DNA of 64,000 nt, taken from the NCBI RefSeq assembly GCF_033880585.1, contig NZ_CP137624.1, forward strand, positions 2,949,501 through 3,013,500, given 5' to 3'. Numbering within the stretch: position 1 is the first letter of the stretch; every line of letters begins with the position of its first letter. The DNA is from Lysinibacillus louembei. Its GTDB lineage: Bacteria > Bacillota > Bacilli > Bacillales_A > Planococcaceae. This document shows, in pieces, positions 1 to 8,971 of this stretch. The translations under genes and the position numbers were made by a program. The notes beneath the pieces were generated by a model. The model saw only the letters and a program-made list of their open reading frames with translations, ran no database searches and was not told where the DNA came from.

Positions 1-517
1 CAACATAATTTTTAAACCAATCACCTTGCTTCACATCTGTAAATACGAGCTGCTGTGAATCCTTTATGTCGAAACTATAGGCTAAAGAGAGAATTTTCGC
101 TGCCTGTGCACGAGTGACAGGATGATTTGGTTTGTATTCTCCTTCAAACCCTGTAATAATTCCCTTATTGGCTAAAGCCGCGATATATTTATAGGCACTG
201 TGCCCCTTCGATACATCTTTAAATTCTGGATCTGTGATGTTTGTTGTATCCAAATTTAATGCAAGTGCAATGATTTTCGCTACCTGTGCTCGCGTTAGCG
301 TTTCATTTGGACGGAATGTGCCATCCTCATAGCCACTAATAATATGACGTGCATGCAAACTATTCACAGCCTCGTAAAAGTAAGCATCTGACTGCACGTC
401 CTTGAATGTCGCTTCGGCTGCATTAGCATTTGGTGCGCCTGTCGCTAAAGTACTGACTACAACTGATGCCGTAATTGTAGATGTCATAATTTTATTAAAA
501 TTTTTCTTCTTTTTCAT
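1..517 (-). CDS. S-layer homology (SLH) domain protein, 3' part missing
   Basis: Read on the minus strand, an ATG at 517 opens a frame that runs off the left edge, so only about 172 codons are visible. It begins with a lysine-rich start and a hydrophobic signal peptide ending near ANAAEA, then two complete SLH repeats with the usual FKDV, GYEDGTFRPNETLTRAQ and GFEGEYKPNHPVTRAQAAK signatures and the start of a third (FTDVKQGDWF). SLH domains bind pyruvylated secondary cell-wall polymer and anchor surface proteins. The C-terminal effector part lies outside the window, so its function is unknown. Confidence 0.9.
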   Translation of the reverse strand, partial: MKKKKNFNKIMTSTITASVVVSTLATGAPNANAAEATFKDVQSDAYFYEAVNSLHARHIISGYEDGTFRPNETLTRAQVAKIIALALNLDTTNITDPEFKDVSKGHSAYKYIAALANKGIITGFEGEYKPNHPVTRAQAAKILSLAYSFDIKDSQQLVFTDVKQGDWFKNYV

Positions 518-881
518 AGTCTCACATTCTTTCTCTTATTATTGAGGGGACTGTTATACAGATACATAGTGTCTACACTTTAGGTTGGAATATCTCCCTT
601 TCTTTATATTTAGTTCCACCCTTTTTGGATAGTAATAGGTAAAAATTACTATTTAAACTTTCTGTGACGTTCATACTATAAGTGGTATAAGTAGTTTATA
701 CTAAAAAATAAAATTTTTATATAAATTTTTGCTATTTATAATGTTAAGAAAATTTAACTTCCATTGGAGAAAAACCAATTATGTTGGCACCATTTCTTAA
801 CTATGGCTTAAAAGCATTGATACGCGGCACTTTCCTACACATTTCTTCCATGAAAGTATATAATAGCTTAGGGGGTTCATT
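518..881. other. Intergenic region between divergent genes
   Basis: This 364-bp AT-rich stretch separates the SLH gene (minus) from the 456-aa gene (plus). A TATAAT at 859-864, 18 bp before the plus-strand ATG, is a possible -10 element, but no good -35 was seen. A short inverted repeat (ATTGG...CCAAT) lies near 762-780. Nothing else was recognised. Confidence 0.4.
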
Positions 882-2252
882 ATGCTAAAAATTAAACAAA
901 TTGATTTTATAAAAACGGTTTATGATGACTCGATGTCACATAATATTTTTTCCATTGCTAATATTACCTTTTCTAATTATGAGCCAATTTATGGTGCATT
1001 GCTTTATTGGTGCCGCAATACAACAAAAAGTGAATATACACCTGAAGGGGATTATAAATTCTTTTACGATATGGCAAATGTTACGTATTTTGCTTCTGTG
1101 AAATTTCCGAAGCATGTACGTTTAACGCGCGATCAAAAGCAGGAGCTTGCTTATATATTGCTAGAGGAACGAGGTTCCATCGGGTCATATAGCTTCCCAA
1201 CACATAGTAATCGTCGAAAATATGATATTCAAAAGGAATTTGAAGCGCTCACTTTCCCGGAAAATTTTAATCCAGAAATGATTGAGCCAACGTTGAAGCA
1301 AATATCCATGAAACAGGTATTGGAAATTCAGCAACAGCATCCTGATTTCAGCAAACGTTTTATTAGACAGTATATTCAGTGGCGTTCACGTGCATCGCAA
1401 ATGCATCCAAATGATTTACAGCCATATTTATCAGTAATTAGCTTTGCACATATATGCTTAACAAATCCATATTTAACGGAGCAATATTTAATTGAGCATT
1501 TAGACCAACTGTCACCATCATTGCAATATAACTATCCTGTATTAAATCGTTTAACAGGCTCCTTTAAGCGCTATTTCATTGATTTTTTACAGACACGTCA
1601 AGTACCATTAAACGAGGACTTTGCTAATTATGTGGAGCAGTTTATTAACGATGATAACTTTTATGCAAGCCAGGAAGTTCATTATATGGAGCTAGACGAG
1701 CTTGAAGAGGAAATGGATTTACAATTTTTTGAATATGATGTTGGCCCAAATAAGTGGAGCGGTAGCGAGCATTTAGTGAAAGGTATCCCATCTTTGGCAT
1801 GCCAAAAATATGATTCACATGGCTTTAAACGAAAAACAAATAAAGAAATGGACGAGATGATCGCTTCATTTAGCGAGGTACAATTAGATTTGCTTTGTGC
1901 TGTTCTGGAGCCGCATTGGCTACATCGTTATCGCAATCAATTAAATTGGACAAAAATTTGCCGATATAATCGCTATTTAGCGGAGGATTTTATTGTTGCA
2001 CATATTAAATTTATTGATTTTGAAGCGCTCGGTGAGCATACAAGCTGCCAGCTATCTGAGGAGTTTATGTTGAAGTATATGAAACGCTTTAACCATAAAC
2101 ACCCTGTGCCGCTCGTATTGCGCCATTTAACAGTACCTCTTTATGAGGCATACAAAGATATGATTAAAGTGGATTTGCAGCTTTTGCAGGAATATCGCAC
2201 TTTGATTGCGGAGGAAGACCTGCAGCAATTGCAAAAGCTGTTGTCGGAATAA
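882..2252 (+). CDS. Uncharacterised 456-aa protein
   Basis: The frame starts at an ATG preceded by TTAGGGGGTTC, a good ribosome binding site. The protein has no signal peptide, no membrane segment and no motif I recognise. It is rich in aromatic residues and has an acidic stretch around residues 265-290 (LDELEEEMDLQFFEYD). It is followed by a strong terminator, so it appears to be a single-gene transcript. A cytosolic protein is inferred from composition; I cannot assign a family or function. Confidence 0.75.
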   Translation: MLKIKQIDFIKTVYDDSMSHNIFSIANITFSNYEPIYGALLYWCRNTTKSEYTPEGDYKFFYDMANVTYFASVKFPKHVRLTRDQKQELAYILLEERGSIGSYSFPTHSNRRKYDIQKEFEALTFPENFNPEMIEPTLKQISMKQVLEIQQQHPDFSKRFIRQYIQWRSRASQMHPNDLQPYLSVISFAHICLTNPYLTEQYLIEHLDQLSPSLQYNYPVLNRLTGSFKRYFIDFLQTRQVPLNEDFANYVEQFINDDNFYASQEVHYMELDELEEEMDLQFFEYDVGPNKWSGSEHLVKGIPSLACQKYDSHGFKRKTNKEMDEMIASFSEVQLDLLCAVLEPHWLHRYRNQLNWTKICRYNRYLAEDFIVAHIKFIDFEALGEHTSCQLSEEFMLKYMKRFNHKHPVPLVLRHLTVPLYEAYKDMIKVDLQLLQEYRTLIAEEDLQQLQKLLSE

Positions 2253-2299
2253 ATTATTAAAAGATTTAACAAGAATGTTACACATTATAGTAGCTTTTT

Positions 2300-2333
2300 G
2301 CAGAATTAGTTGAAGGACTAATTCTGCTTTTTT
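2300..2333 (+). terminator. Intrinsic terminator after the 456-aa gene
   Basis: GCAGAATTAGT pairs with ACTAATTCTGC around a 6-nt loop, followed by TTTTTTA. Confidence 0.85.
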
Positions 2334-2389
2334 ATATAGATGTAGCTTTTAATAAAGCTTGATTGCAAATGCTGATTTTATACAGAAGG

Positions 2390-2436
2390 AAACCAACTGT
2401 TTTGAAACAAAGTTTAATCAAAACAGTTGGTTTTCT
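2390..2436. terminator. Second hairpin, terminator-like
   Basis: A 16-bp stem (AAACCAACTGTTTTGA with its complement) is followed by TTTTCT. It is a second hairpin in the gap before the VanZ gene and may be a back-up terminator. Confidence 0.6.
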
Positions 2437-2563
2437 ATTTATCTAGGCGAATAGCAACCATCTTTTTGAAATCCTTCATAAAATCTTAAGTTTTACACTA
2501 AAAAAACCTTAAGAACTTCTTGCTACAATGAACAAGTCAAATCATTTAGGAGGTTACGTTATA

Positions 2564-3973
2564 ATGGATTTAATTAGTATAGTATTCGGTCTTTTACCAT
2601 ATGTAAAATATTCTATTTTTATCATCGCAATTTTGATGATTGGCTACTTTATATATAGGAAATTTTATCAGAGAAAGTATCCAATACGTTTTTCTAAATT
2701 TGTTTTCATCACCTTACTTATTTGTTGGTTCATTGTTGTACTTGGAATCACTACTCTCAGTCGAGGGGCAAGGTATACAGGGCAGATTAATTTTGATTTA
2801 TTCACCAGTTATATAAATGCATGGAATGCTTGGTCGCTGACTGAATTTCAATTAATCATCTTTAATATGTTAATGTTTGTACCGCTAGGTGTGCTATTAC
2901 CGTTGATTCATCATAAAAACAAATCATTTTGGCGTGTGCTCGTCATATCAATTATTTTCACGGCTTGTATTGAAATGTCCCAATTGATTACGGGTAAAGG
3001 GATTTTTGAATTAGATGACCTTTTGCATAATACCATTGGGAGTTTAGCAGGGTACTTTATCGTGATGGTATTCATTTTATGGAACGAACAACGAAAATTA
3101 ACATTCATCCCGATTGTGAAAGCTATTTCTATTCCACTAGTTTTTATTGCGTTATTTGGTGTGGCAAATGGTGTGTATAACGCACAAGAATTTGGAAATC
3201 TGCCATTCAAACCCGCTCAAAAACAAAATATGGAGCACATCAAAATGGAACTGGAAACGGAGCTTTCCAATAAATCACTTAACGCATGCGTTTATTACAA
3301 TAAAGATGTGAATGATGTAAAAAAGGGAAATTTAATTGCTCAATCTATTGCAAAACAATTTAATTTGCAACAACAAGGTGGCATGCGGATTGATGGGGAT
3401 AATCGTATATTTACATTTCAAGATGATGAAGGAAATGCCTATTATTTAACGTATTTCATGTCAAATGGCTCTTGGTCTGTATCATTAGATAATATAAATG
3501 ATGCCCCTTTAAAAGTTGATATTAAACAACAGAAGCAACTTTTAGAAAATTGGTTAAAAAATGAAGGATTACTACCTAATAACGCTATCTATCAGCAACA
3601 AGATGAACGTACAATTCGTTGGGATTTAGCTGAACCAGAGAATTTACAATTCACATGTGAAGATTTCTCTAAAGGTCTGGTTATGATTAGTCTGTTTAAT
3701 CAGCCAGTACCCGACATCTTATTTGATATTAGTGACAATGAAATGGTTGCGAAAAAGCAATTAATTTCACAACAGCAAGCATATAATGCATTGGTAAACG
3801 GAGAGTTTAGCACGTACCAGCCTTTACAAAAAGGTGATACATTAACGATAAAGAATGTTCGCTTAACCTATACTTATGATACAAAAGGTTATTATCAGCC
3901 TGTATATGTATTTACATGCAATGTAAATGATCAGGACTACCTAATTGAAGTTTTAATATCAGCTATTCAGTAA
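2564..3973 (+). CDS. VanZ family membrane protein with large C-terminal region
   Basis: The N-terminal ~190 residues form several membrane segments typical of VanZ-like proteins, including the LNIxxFxPLG-like stretch IFNMLMFVPLGVLLPLI and the conserved ELDDLLHNTIGSLAGY segment. VanZ itself gives low-level teicoplanin resistance; most homologues have unknown roles. The remaining ~270 residues follow another membrane segment and look like a soluble domain, probably extracytoplasmic, with no family I recognise. I chose the ATG at 2564 because TAGGAGGT lies 10 nt upstream; an upstream ATG at 2528 has no ribosome binding site. Length is 469 aa, much longer than a VanZ domain alone. Confidence 0.8.
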   Translation: MDLISIVFGLLPYVKYSIFIIAILMIGYFIYRKFYQRKYPIRFSKFVFITLLICWFIVVLGITTLSRGARYTGQINFDLFTSYINAWNAWSLTEFQLIIFNMLMFVPLGVLLPLIHHKNKSFWRVLVISIIFTACIEMSQLITGKGIFELDDLLHNTIGSLAGYFIVMVFILWNEQRKLTFIPIVKAISIPLVFIALFGVANGVYNAQEFGNLPFKPAQKQNMEHIKMELETELSNKSLNACVYYNKDVNDVKKGNLIAQSIAKQFNLQQQGGMRIDGDNRIFTFQDDEGNAYYLTYFMSNGSWSVSLDNINDAPLKVDIKQQKQLLENWLKNEGLLPNNAIYQQQDERTIRWDLAEPENLQFTCEDFSKGLVMISLFNQPVPDILFDISDNEMVAKKQLISQQQAYNALVNGEFSTYQPLQKGDTLTIKNVRLTYTYDTKGYYQPVYVFTCNVNDQDYLIEVLISAIQ

Positions 3974-4020
3974 ATAAGATTGTTTGGTAAGAAAAAGAAT
4001 GGCAGTCCAAAAATAAGCAA

Positions 4021-4063
4021 GTCCCATATATTAGATATGACTCGTATATGGGACTCTTTTTAT
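4021..4063 (+). terminator. Terminator after VanZ-like gene
   Basis: GTCCCATATA and TATATGGGAC form a 10-bp stem followed by TCTTTTTATTTTT. Confidence 0.8.
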
Positions 4064-4086
4064 TTTTAAAAATAGAGTGGCTGCTT

Positions 4087-5790
4087 TCATTTTTGCTTTT
4101 GCGCTGCTAGTAATGCTGTTAAATTTTCTACTGTTAATGGTTTACTGAAGTAATATCCTTGCACAGATTGACAATTATGCTTTTTCAATATGTCGAGCTC
4201 TTCAGATTGTTCAACACCTTCAGCAACAACATTTAAATTTAAAGCATTTGCTAATGAAATAATCGCTGCAACCATCGATTCACCTGAAGGCGTCGTTCGG
4301 ATGTTTTGAATAAATGTACGATCGATCTTTAAGGCATCGAATGGAAACTGACGCAAATAGCTTAATGAGGCATAGCCTGTACCAAAGTCATCTAGCGATA
4401 TTGCAATGCCCATTTTTTTCATCTCTTTTATTTTTTCAATGAGCTCATCGGTGTAATCCATCATCGACATTTCAGTAATTTCAATTTCTAAATGCTGCGG
4501 GTTTGCCTGCGTTTCATCTAATATTGCTTCTAATCTCGGAATAAAGGTTGCTTCTGCAATATGAATCGGCGAAATATTGACTGCAACGCGTAAATGGCTA
4601 TTGTAGGCTTCGTTCCATTTTTTTATTTGCGCAGTTGCTTGTTTTAAAACCCATTCCCCAATTGCAGATATTAAACCACATCGCTCAGCAAATGGAATAA
4701 ATTGATCTGGTGGGATAAAGCCTAATTCATCATCATTCCAACGTATAAGTGCTTCCATCCCTGTCATTTTATTATCCTGCAAACTATACTTCGGTTGATA
4801 ATGAAGCTCGAAAGCATCATCTCGAAGCGCTTGGTGTATTTTTGTTTCAAGATGCAGTAAGCGGTCATCGACACCTTTCATGTTTGCTTCAAAGATAACA
4901 TAATTATTTCTGCTTTTTTGCTTAGCTGCATACATCGCAATATCTGCGCAGCGCAACAATTTTGATATTGTATTACCGTGGTCAGGGAATATACTGATCC
5001 CCATGCTAACGCTAATGTAAAACTCATAATCGTAAAAGCTGAAGCTCTCTTTGCAAATATTGATAATGCTTTGTGCGATTGCTTTAATTTGTGAATCATC
5101 TTTTAAAAGGTAGACAAACTCATCTCCGTTTAATCGGAAAACCGCATCTTTTTCTGTAGCAATACTATTTAACCGTTTAGCAAATTCCTGTAGGAACATA
5201 TCTCCTACTTTGTGGCCAAGGCCATCATTTATATTTTTAAAGCGATTGATATCGATGAAAAAAAGTGCAAATTTCGTTTGATTTCTTTCAGCGATTTCCA
5301 TTTGCCTTTCCAATGTATTTAAAAGGCTACGACGGTTTGGCAAACCTGTCAAATCATCGTGAAAAGCAAAATGCGTATACTTTTTTATATTTTTTTGGGC
5401 GGTAATATCTGTGCGTATCGAGATATATTGGTATGGCTTCCCCTTGTCATTTAAAAACGGAACAATTGTCGTTTGCACCCAATAAAGCGTTCCATCCTTC
5501 GCCCTATTACAAACTTCCCCGCTCCATGTGTCCCCTTTGCTAATTGTGCGCCATAATTCTTTAAAAAATGCTTTTGGATGATGACCAGAGTTTAAAATGC
5601 GATGATCCTGTCCAATTAGTTCTGCACGACTATATTGGGAAATTTGACAAAATCGATCATTGACATTTGTAATAATTCCGCGCCCATCTGTTACAGCTAC
5701 GATAGCTGATTCATCTAATGCGGCTTTAATATCCTTTAGCTCATCATACGTAAGCTCCATATTCGTTAAAATATGAGAGTTATTCATCAT
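4087..5790 (-). CDS. PAS-GGDEF-EAL c-di-GMP signalling protein
   Basis: This 567-aa cytosolic protein has a PAS domain at about residues 20-130 ([21 protein letters not shown]), a GGDEF domain at about 140-300 ([10 protein letters not shown]) and an EAL domain at about 310-560. The cyclase signature reads RLNGDEF (residues 219-225), with Asn in place of the first Gly. The EAL side looks intact: EALIRW at 346-351, [24 protein letters not shown] and VAEGVE. By family knowledge it would make or, more likely, degrade cyclic di-GMP. No membrane segment is seen, so the PAS domain presumably senses a cytosolic signal. The gene is monocistronic, with an ATG and GGGAG ribosome binding site. Confidence 0.9.
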   Translation of the reverse strand: MMNNSHILTNMELTYDELKDIKAALDESAIVAVTDGRGIITNVNDRFCQISQYSRAELIGQDHRILNSGHHPKAFFKELWRTISKGDTWSGEVCNRAKDGTLYWVQTTIVPFLNDKGKPYQYISIRTDITAQKNIKKYTHFAFHDDLTGLPNRRSLLNTLERQMEIAERNQTKFALFFIDINRFKNINDGLGHKVGDMFLQEFAKRLNSIATEKDAVFRLNGDEFVYLLKDDSQIKAIAQSIINICKESFSFYDYEFYISVSMGISIFPDHGNTISKLLRCADIAMYAAKQKSRNNYVIFEANMKGVDDRLLHLETKIHQALRDDAFELHYQPKYSLQDNKMTGMEALIRWNDDELGFIPPDQFIPFAERCGLISAIGEWVLKQATAQIKKWNEAYNSHLRVAVNISPIHIAEATFIPRLEAILDETQANPQHLEIEITEMSMMDYTDELIEKIKEMKKMGIAISLDDFGTGYASLSYLRQFPFDALKIDRTFIQNIRTTPSGESMVAAIISLANALNLNVVAEGVEQSEELDILKKHNCQSVQGYYFSKPLTVENLTALLAAQKQK

Positions 5791-5861
5791 TTAACTTTCT
5801 CCCTGTTCATAAATTACTCTTACAAATCAATTACATCTTCGTGTAATTGCTGTCCAGATTT

Positions 5862-5935
5862 TCGAAAAAATCTGTGACATCCGCCGGAGAATTAACTTGC
5901 TTCAGCAAGGGGCTTGAATCCCTTTTGATTGAATT
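5862..5935 (+). repeat. Copy 1 of a dispersed repeat-like segment
   Basis: The 15-mer TGACATCCGCCGGAG (5875-5889) is identical to 51526-51540, and the ~12 bases before it are also similar (TTCGAAAAAATCTG versus TTTCAAAATCCC). The sequence is more GC-rich than its surroundings. It lies upstream of a minus-strand gene, as does copy 2. The downstream parts of the two copies differ. Confidence 0.45.
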
Positions 5936-6166
5936 ATCTTCTTTTGTAACAGAAAATCGTGCTGAATCGAGTTAAAATTTAGCTAAAATGCACTATCTAT
6001 AAGTATAATCTATTATCTTTGTTCTATTCAATAGTGATTTTATCATTAGCGCTACTTATTAGAATATGACATTCTTCACATCCGTAATATTTATTTAATG
6101 AATATATTTTTTCGAATAATAATATTATGTAAACTATATAATGCGGAATTTTCTGAAATAAATAGG

Positions 6167-6196
6167 TTGACAGGTAAAGGATTTCTGTACTATATT
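6167..6196 (+). promoter_or_regulatory. SigA-type promoter for small gene at 6242
   Basis: TTGACA (6167-6172) and TATATT (6191-6196) are separated by 18 bp, about 45 bp before the ATG. Confidence 0.65.
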
Positions 6197-6241
6197 AATA
6201 TCATTAAATAAAATCTGTTATATTACAAAGGGGTGTTGTTT

Positions 6242-6397
6242 ATGTCGATGTATCGTGAAGGCTATGAGCATTACTTAGAAAAGTGTGAGCAATTCGGTGT
6301 TGAGCCTGTCAATTTTCACTTTTATTTACTGCAATTATCACAAGAGCAGTTAGCATCCTTTACAGAACAGGCACGCACAGTGCGAGCGGGTATTTAA
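6242..6397 (+). CDS. Small 51-aa protein, unknown
   Basis: An ATG with an AAAGGGGTG ribosome binding site opens a 51-codon frame (MSMYREGYEHYLEKCEQFGV...) that ends in TAA and is followed at once by a terminator. The protein is hydrophilic, helix-prone and has one Cys. A near-consensus promoter, ribosome binding site and terminator together make it a credible single gene. I do not recognise the family. Confidence 0.7.
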   Translation: MSMYREGYEHYLEKCEQFGVEPVNFHFYLLQLSQEQLASFTEQARTVRAGI

Positions 6398-6420
6398 TAT
6401 ATGAAGAAAAAACATAAATA

Positions 6421-6458
6421 AACCAAACTTTATGAGTGGTTCATAAAGTTTGGTTTTT
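6421..6458. terminator. Bidirectional terminator between convergent genes
   Basis: AACCAAACTTTATGA pairs with TCATAAAGTTTGGTT and is followed by TTT. The hairpin overlaps the stop codon of the minus-strand recombinase gene and serves both strands. Confidence 0.85.
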
Positions 6459-7388
6459 GTCATTTAGTGGATTATTTTTCATCACTTCTTGAATTTGCTC
6501 GTCCTCAATATGCGTATAAATTTGTGTTGTTGCTACACTGGAATGCCCTAATATATGCTGTAGGCTGCGAATATCAGCGCCTGCACGATACATTAATGTG
6601 GCGGATGTATGGCGCAGCTTATGCGGTGTGAGCTTTTCCTTATTTAGTGTGGCTGTATTCAACTGTTTAACAATTTTCGCAATGGATTGTCTTGCAAAGC
6701 GTGTTCCCTTTTGCGATACGAAAAGCGGCTCAGCTCCGTCCCCTTTATAGGTATGGCGTTTTGGTAAATATGCCTGCAAGGCCTCGTAGCAGCTTTCATT
6801 CATAAATACAGTGCGTTCCTTATTGCCCTTTCCGATAACTGTAATATGACGTCCTTGAATCGACTGCAAATTTAAGGAGCAAAGCTCGGTAACACGAATA
6901 CCTAAATTTAAGAAAAACATCATCATACAATAATCGCGCTCGCTATAAGGCTGTGCTGTTGTTGCTGCAATAAATTGACGTGTCTCCTGCAAATTTAAAT
7001 AAACAGGCGTTTTCCTTCCGATTTTCGGTGTTTCTAGCTCATCTGCTGGATTATCCTCTATTAAACGACGCTTGCCCTTTAAGTATTTGAAAAAGGATTT
7101 TAATGTCGCGACTTTACGCGCGCGTGCGGCTGGCGAATTTCCTCGTTGTACCTCGCAATATTCCATAAATAAATATAAATCCTCGAGCGTAATTTCCTTA
7201 ATCATTTCGATTGTCACATCGGAAATATTAATTTTTTGTAAGTCTGTTAGTGCAATATCCTGCTCGATTGCCTTTAAAAATCGAAAAAACAGCACTAAAT
7301 CATATTCGTATTCTTTGCGTGTTCGCTGTGATTTTCCTGTAATCGTTGTCAAATATATTAAAAAATCCTTTAAAATTTTCGGAAGCAC
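6441..7388 (-). CDS. Tyrosine recombinase of XerC/XerD type
   Basis: The protein has an N-terminal SAM-like core-binding domain (about residues 5-110) and a C-terminal catalytic domain. All catalytic residues are visible: Arg in LGIRVTEL (about R165), Lys in the GKGNKER hairpin, HKLRH (H256, R259), LGHSS (H282) and the nucleophile in TQIYTHI (Y291). Such enzymes cut and rejoin DNA, for example at dif sites. I prefer the GTG at 7388 because GGGAGGTG lies 8 nt upstream; the ATG at 7418 would overlap the upstream gene without a ribosome binding site. It lies 16 bp behind the MFS gene, so it probably shares its T-box-controlled transcript. Whether it is the housekeeping XerC or an extra copy cannot be told here. 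Confidence 0.9.
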   Translation of the reverse strand: MLPKILKDFLIYLTTITGKSQRTRKEYEYDLVLFFRFLKAIEQDIALTDLQKINISDVTIEMIKEITLEDLYLFMEYCEVQRGNSPAARARKVATLKSFFKYLKGKRRLIEDNPADELETPKIGRKTPVYLNLQETRQFIAATTAQPYSERDYCMMMFFLNLGIRVTELCSLNLQSIQGRHITVIGKGNKERTVFMNESCYEALQAYLPKRHTYKGDGAEPLFVSQKGTRFARQSIAKIVKQLNTATLNKEKLTPHKLRHTSATLMYRAGADIRSLQHILGHSSVATTQIYTHIEDEQIQEVMKNNPLNDKNQTL

Positions 7389-7404
7389 AATCTTCACCTC
7401 CCTT

Positions 7405-8583
7405 TCAGTATACAGCACTTCGATGCTTGATGTAATAAACCCCGTATAAAAAGGCTAATCCCCACAGCAAGCAAGTGCCTAATAATACAAGTATTCGCAA
7501 TGAAATGATTTGTGTGCCAATGCTTAGCAGCAGCAAAATAGTGATGGTTGTAAATGCTTCAAGTAAGCTAAAAATAGCAGTAAATCGACCTAACATCGCT
7601 GCTGGTAACGCTTGTTGAATATAGGTCATAAAACCGACACTTACAAAGCTGTTTGCGAAGGATAAAATAAAAAATCCAAGTGCGGCCATCCACCAATTTT
7701 GTGCTAGCCCATAACATAAATAACCGACGCTACAGCATAACACGCCATAAAAGATAGCGTTTAACGGCTTAACGAGCCATTTCATATTACAAATCGAACC
7801 GGCAATAAAGCCGATACCCGCGATGCTGACTAGCAGCCCATATGTGCTTTCTGACATTTGTAATGTTCTGGTCGCAAATGCTGCCTCTAATGAATCGATA
7901 GCTGTTAAGCAAACAATGAAAAGACCGTTCAAAATAAAAATAAAGCTAATCGAAAGATGCTTGTGGGCATATAGATAGACGATGCGCCAATCAGCTTGAA
8001 TCGTTGCAAACGTAACTCGTTGTTGTATGCCTGTCTCGCTTATATGAGGGCATTTTCCGAGAAGTAATGCAGCAATTATTAATGCGATACTATTCATGAC
8101 AATCGCTAAATGGGCTGTACCGATGAAGAAAAACAGGCCCGTAATCATTGGACCTAATATAAAGCCGGATGATTGTGCCATGCTTCTCCAGGCGTTAAAG
8201 CGTTGTTGCTCATTTTCAGAAATTACTTTCGTTGAATAAACAAAGATGGCATTTGTATAAATCGCTGTAAATATTTGAATGAAAAACGTGAGTATATAAA
8301 TGGTTAGCATATGTGTTGTCATAACGAGTATTAAAATGAGAATAGCTCGCAGAAGATGCAAATAAATAACTAATTTTTTAATATTAACACGGTCAACAAA
8401 GGATCCAGCCCAACTATTCGTTACTAGCATAGCGATCGGCATAAATAGATAAAGAATCGTCACGCTTGTCGCGGAGCTTGTTAACGCTAAGATGATTAAA
8501 TTCAGTGCAATAAAATAAACCCATTCACCGATATTGGCAATAAAAAAGCTTGTTAATAAATAGATTTTTGTTCGTGTCATCAA
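7405..8583 (-). CDS. MFS transporter under T-box control
   Basis: A 392-aa, very hydrophobic protein with about 12 membrane segments. It has an MFS loop 2-3 motif variant (NSWAGSFVDRVN) and resembles the drug-efflux-like MFS branch. Substrate cannot be read from sequence. The start at 8583 follows AAGGAGGAGAC. The leader upstream is a T-box, which normally controls aminoacyl-tRNA synthetase, amino-acid synthesis or amino-acid transport genes, so an amino acid or a related compound is a reasonable inferred substrate. The Xer-type recombinase gene follows 16 bp downstream. Confidence 0.85.
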   Translation of the reverse strand: MMTRTKIYLLTSFFIANIGEWVYFIALNLIILALTSSATSVTILYLFMPIAMLVTNSWAGSFVDRVNIKKLVIYLHLLRAILILILVMTTHMLTIYILTFFIQIFTAIYTNAIFVYSTKVISENEQQRFNAWRSMAQSSGFILGPMITGLFFFIGTAHLAIVMNSIALIIAALLLGKCPHISETGIQQRVTFATIQADWRIVYLYAHKHLSISFIFILNGLFIVCLTAIDSLEAAFATRTLQMSESTYGLLVSIAGIGFIAGSICNMKWLVKPLNAIFYGVLCCSVGYLCYGLAQNWWMAALGFFILSFANSFVSVGFMTYIQQALPAAMLGRFTAIFSLLEAFTTITILLLLSIGTQIISLRILVLLGTCLLWGLAFLYGVYYIKHRSAVY

Positions 8584-8604
8584 GTCTCCTCCTTATTTTA
8601 AGCA

Positions 8605-8884
8605 ATAAAAAAATCCCACCTCCTAAGATTTTCACCTTAGGGACGGAATCGACTTTTCGACACGTGTTGCCACCCTATTTCACATAATTATCGCTAATTA
8701 TGCCTCTATCAGTACAATCATACTGTGTCTCGTTAACGGGAGAACCCGTCACATCATCATATGCTTCATCCGATGTGCTACTCCAAGCCTTGCTTCAGCT
8801 TCCGTCCACCTGCTCGCTTGCACCTACCCGAGCTCTCTGTTAAGGTATCTTGAAACCTACTCTTCTCTTCAATGTATTTCACTG
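8605..8884 (-). ncRNA. T-box riboswitch leader
   Basis: Read on the minus strand, the leader has the AGAGAGC motif of stem I, a GGAGTAG element after the apical part, a stem III-like hairpin (ACGGG TTCT CCCGT), the T-box sequence AGGGTGGCAACACG (complement of 8663-8676) and an intrinsic terminator CCTAAG...CTTAGG followed by a T-run (about 8607-8640). T-boxes bind uncharged tRNA and prevent termination. I could not place the specifier codon with confidence, so the amino acid is unassigned. The first gene downstream is the MFS transporter. Confidence 0.9.
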
Positions 8885-8914
8885 ATTTTAGCATACAGAT
8901 GTTGTCATTGTCCA
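8885..8914 (-). promoter_or_regulatory. Promoter for the T-box leader
   Basis: On the minus strand TGGACA (8909-8914) and TAAAAT (8885-8890) are separated by 18 bp, just before the T-box stem I sequence. Confidence 0.55.
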
Positions 8915-8971
8915 TAGGATTTTCTATTTGTGTTATAATAACAAAACTATGTGCAAAAGGAGGGGGTTTAC

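Larger units (their letters stand above)
5791..6241. other. 451-bp intergenic region with repeat-like segment
   Basis: The region holds a hairpin near 5854-5873 (CAGATTTT...AAATCTG), the 15-mer TGACATCCGCCGGAG at 5875-5889 that recurs at 51526-51540, and a promoter for the small gene at 6242. No riboswitch that I can recognise precedes the c-di-GMP gene. Confidence 0.6.

Noticed and set aside
2911-3210. Minus-strand ORF inside the VanZ-like gene
   Set aside because: No ribosome binding site or recognisable product; it is opposite a well-supported gene.
5791-6241. c-di-GMP riboswitch before the GGDEF-EAL gene
   Set aside because: I could not find the conserved GEMM core in either orientation.
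6441-8583. Mobile island made of recombinase plus MFS
   Set aside because: No direct repeats, tRNA target, relaxase or phage genes flank it; the recombinase is more likely part of a normal transcript.
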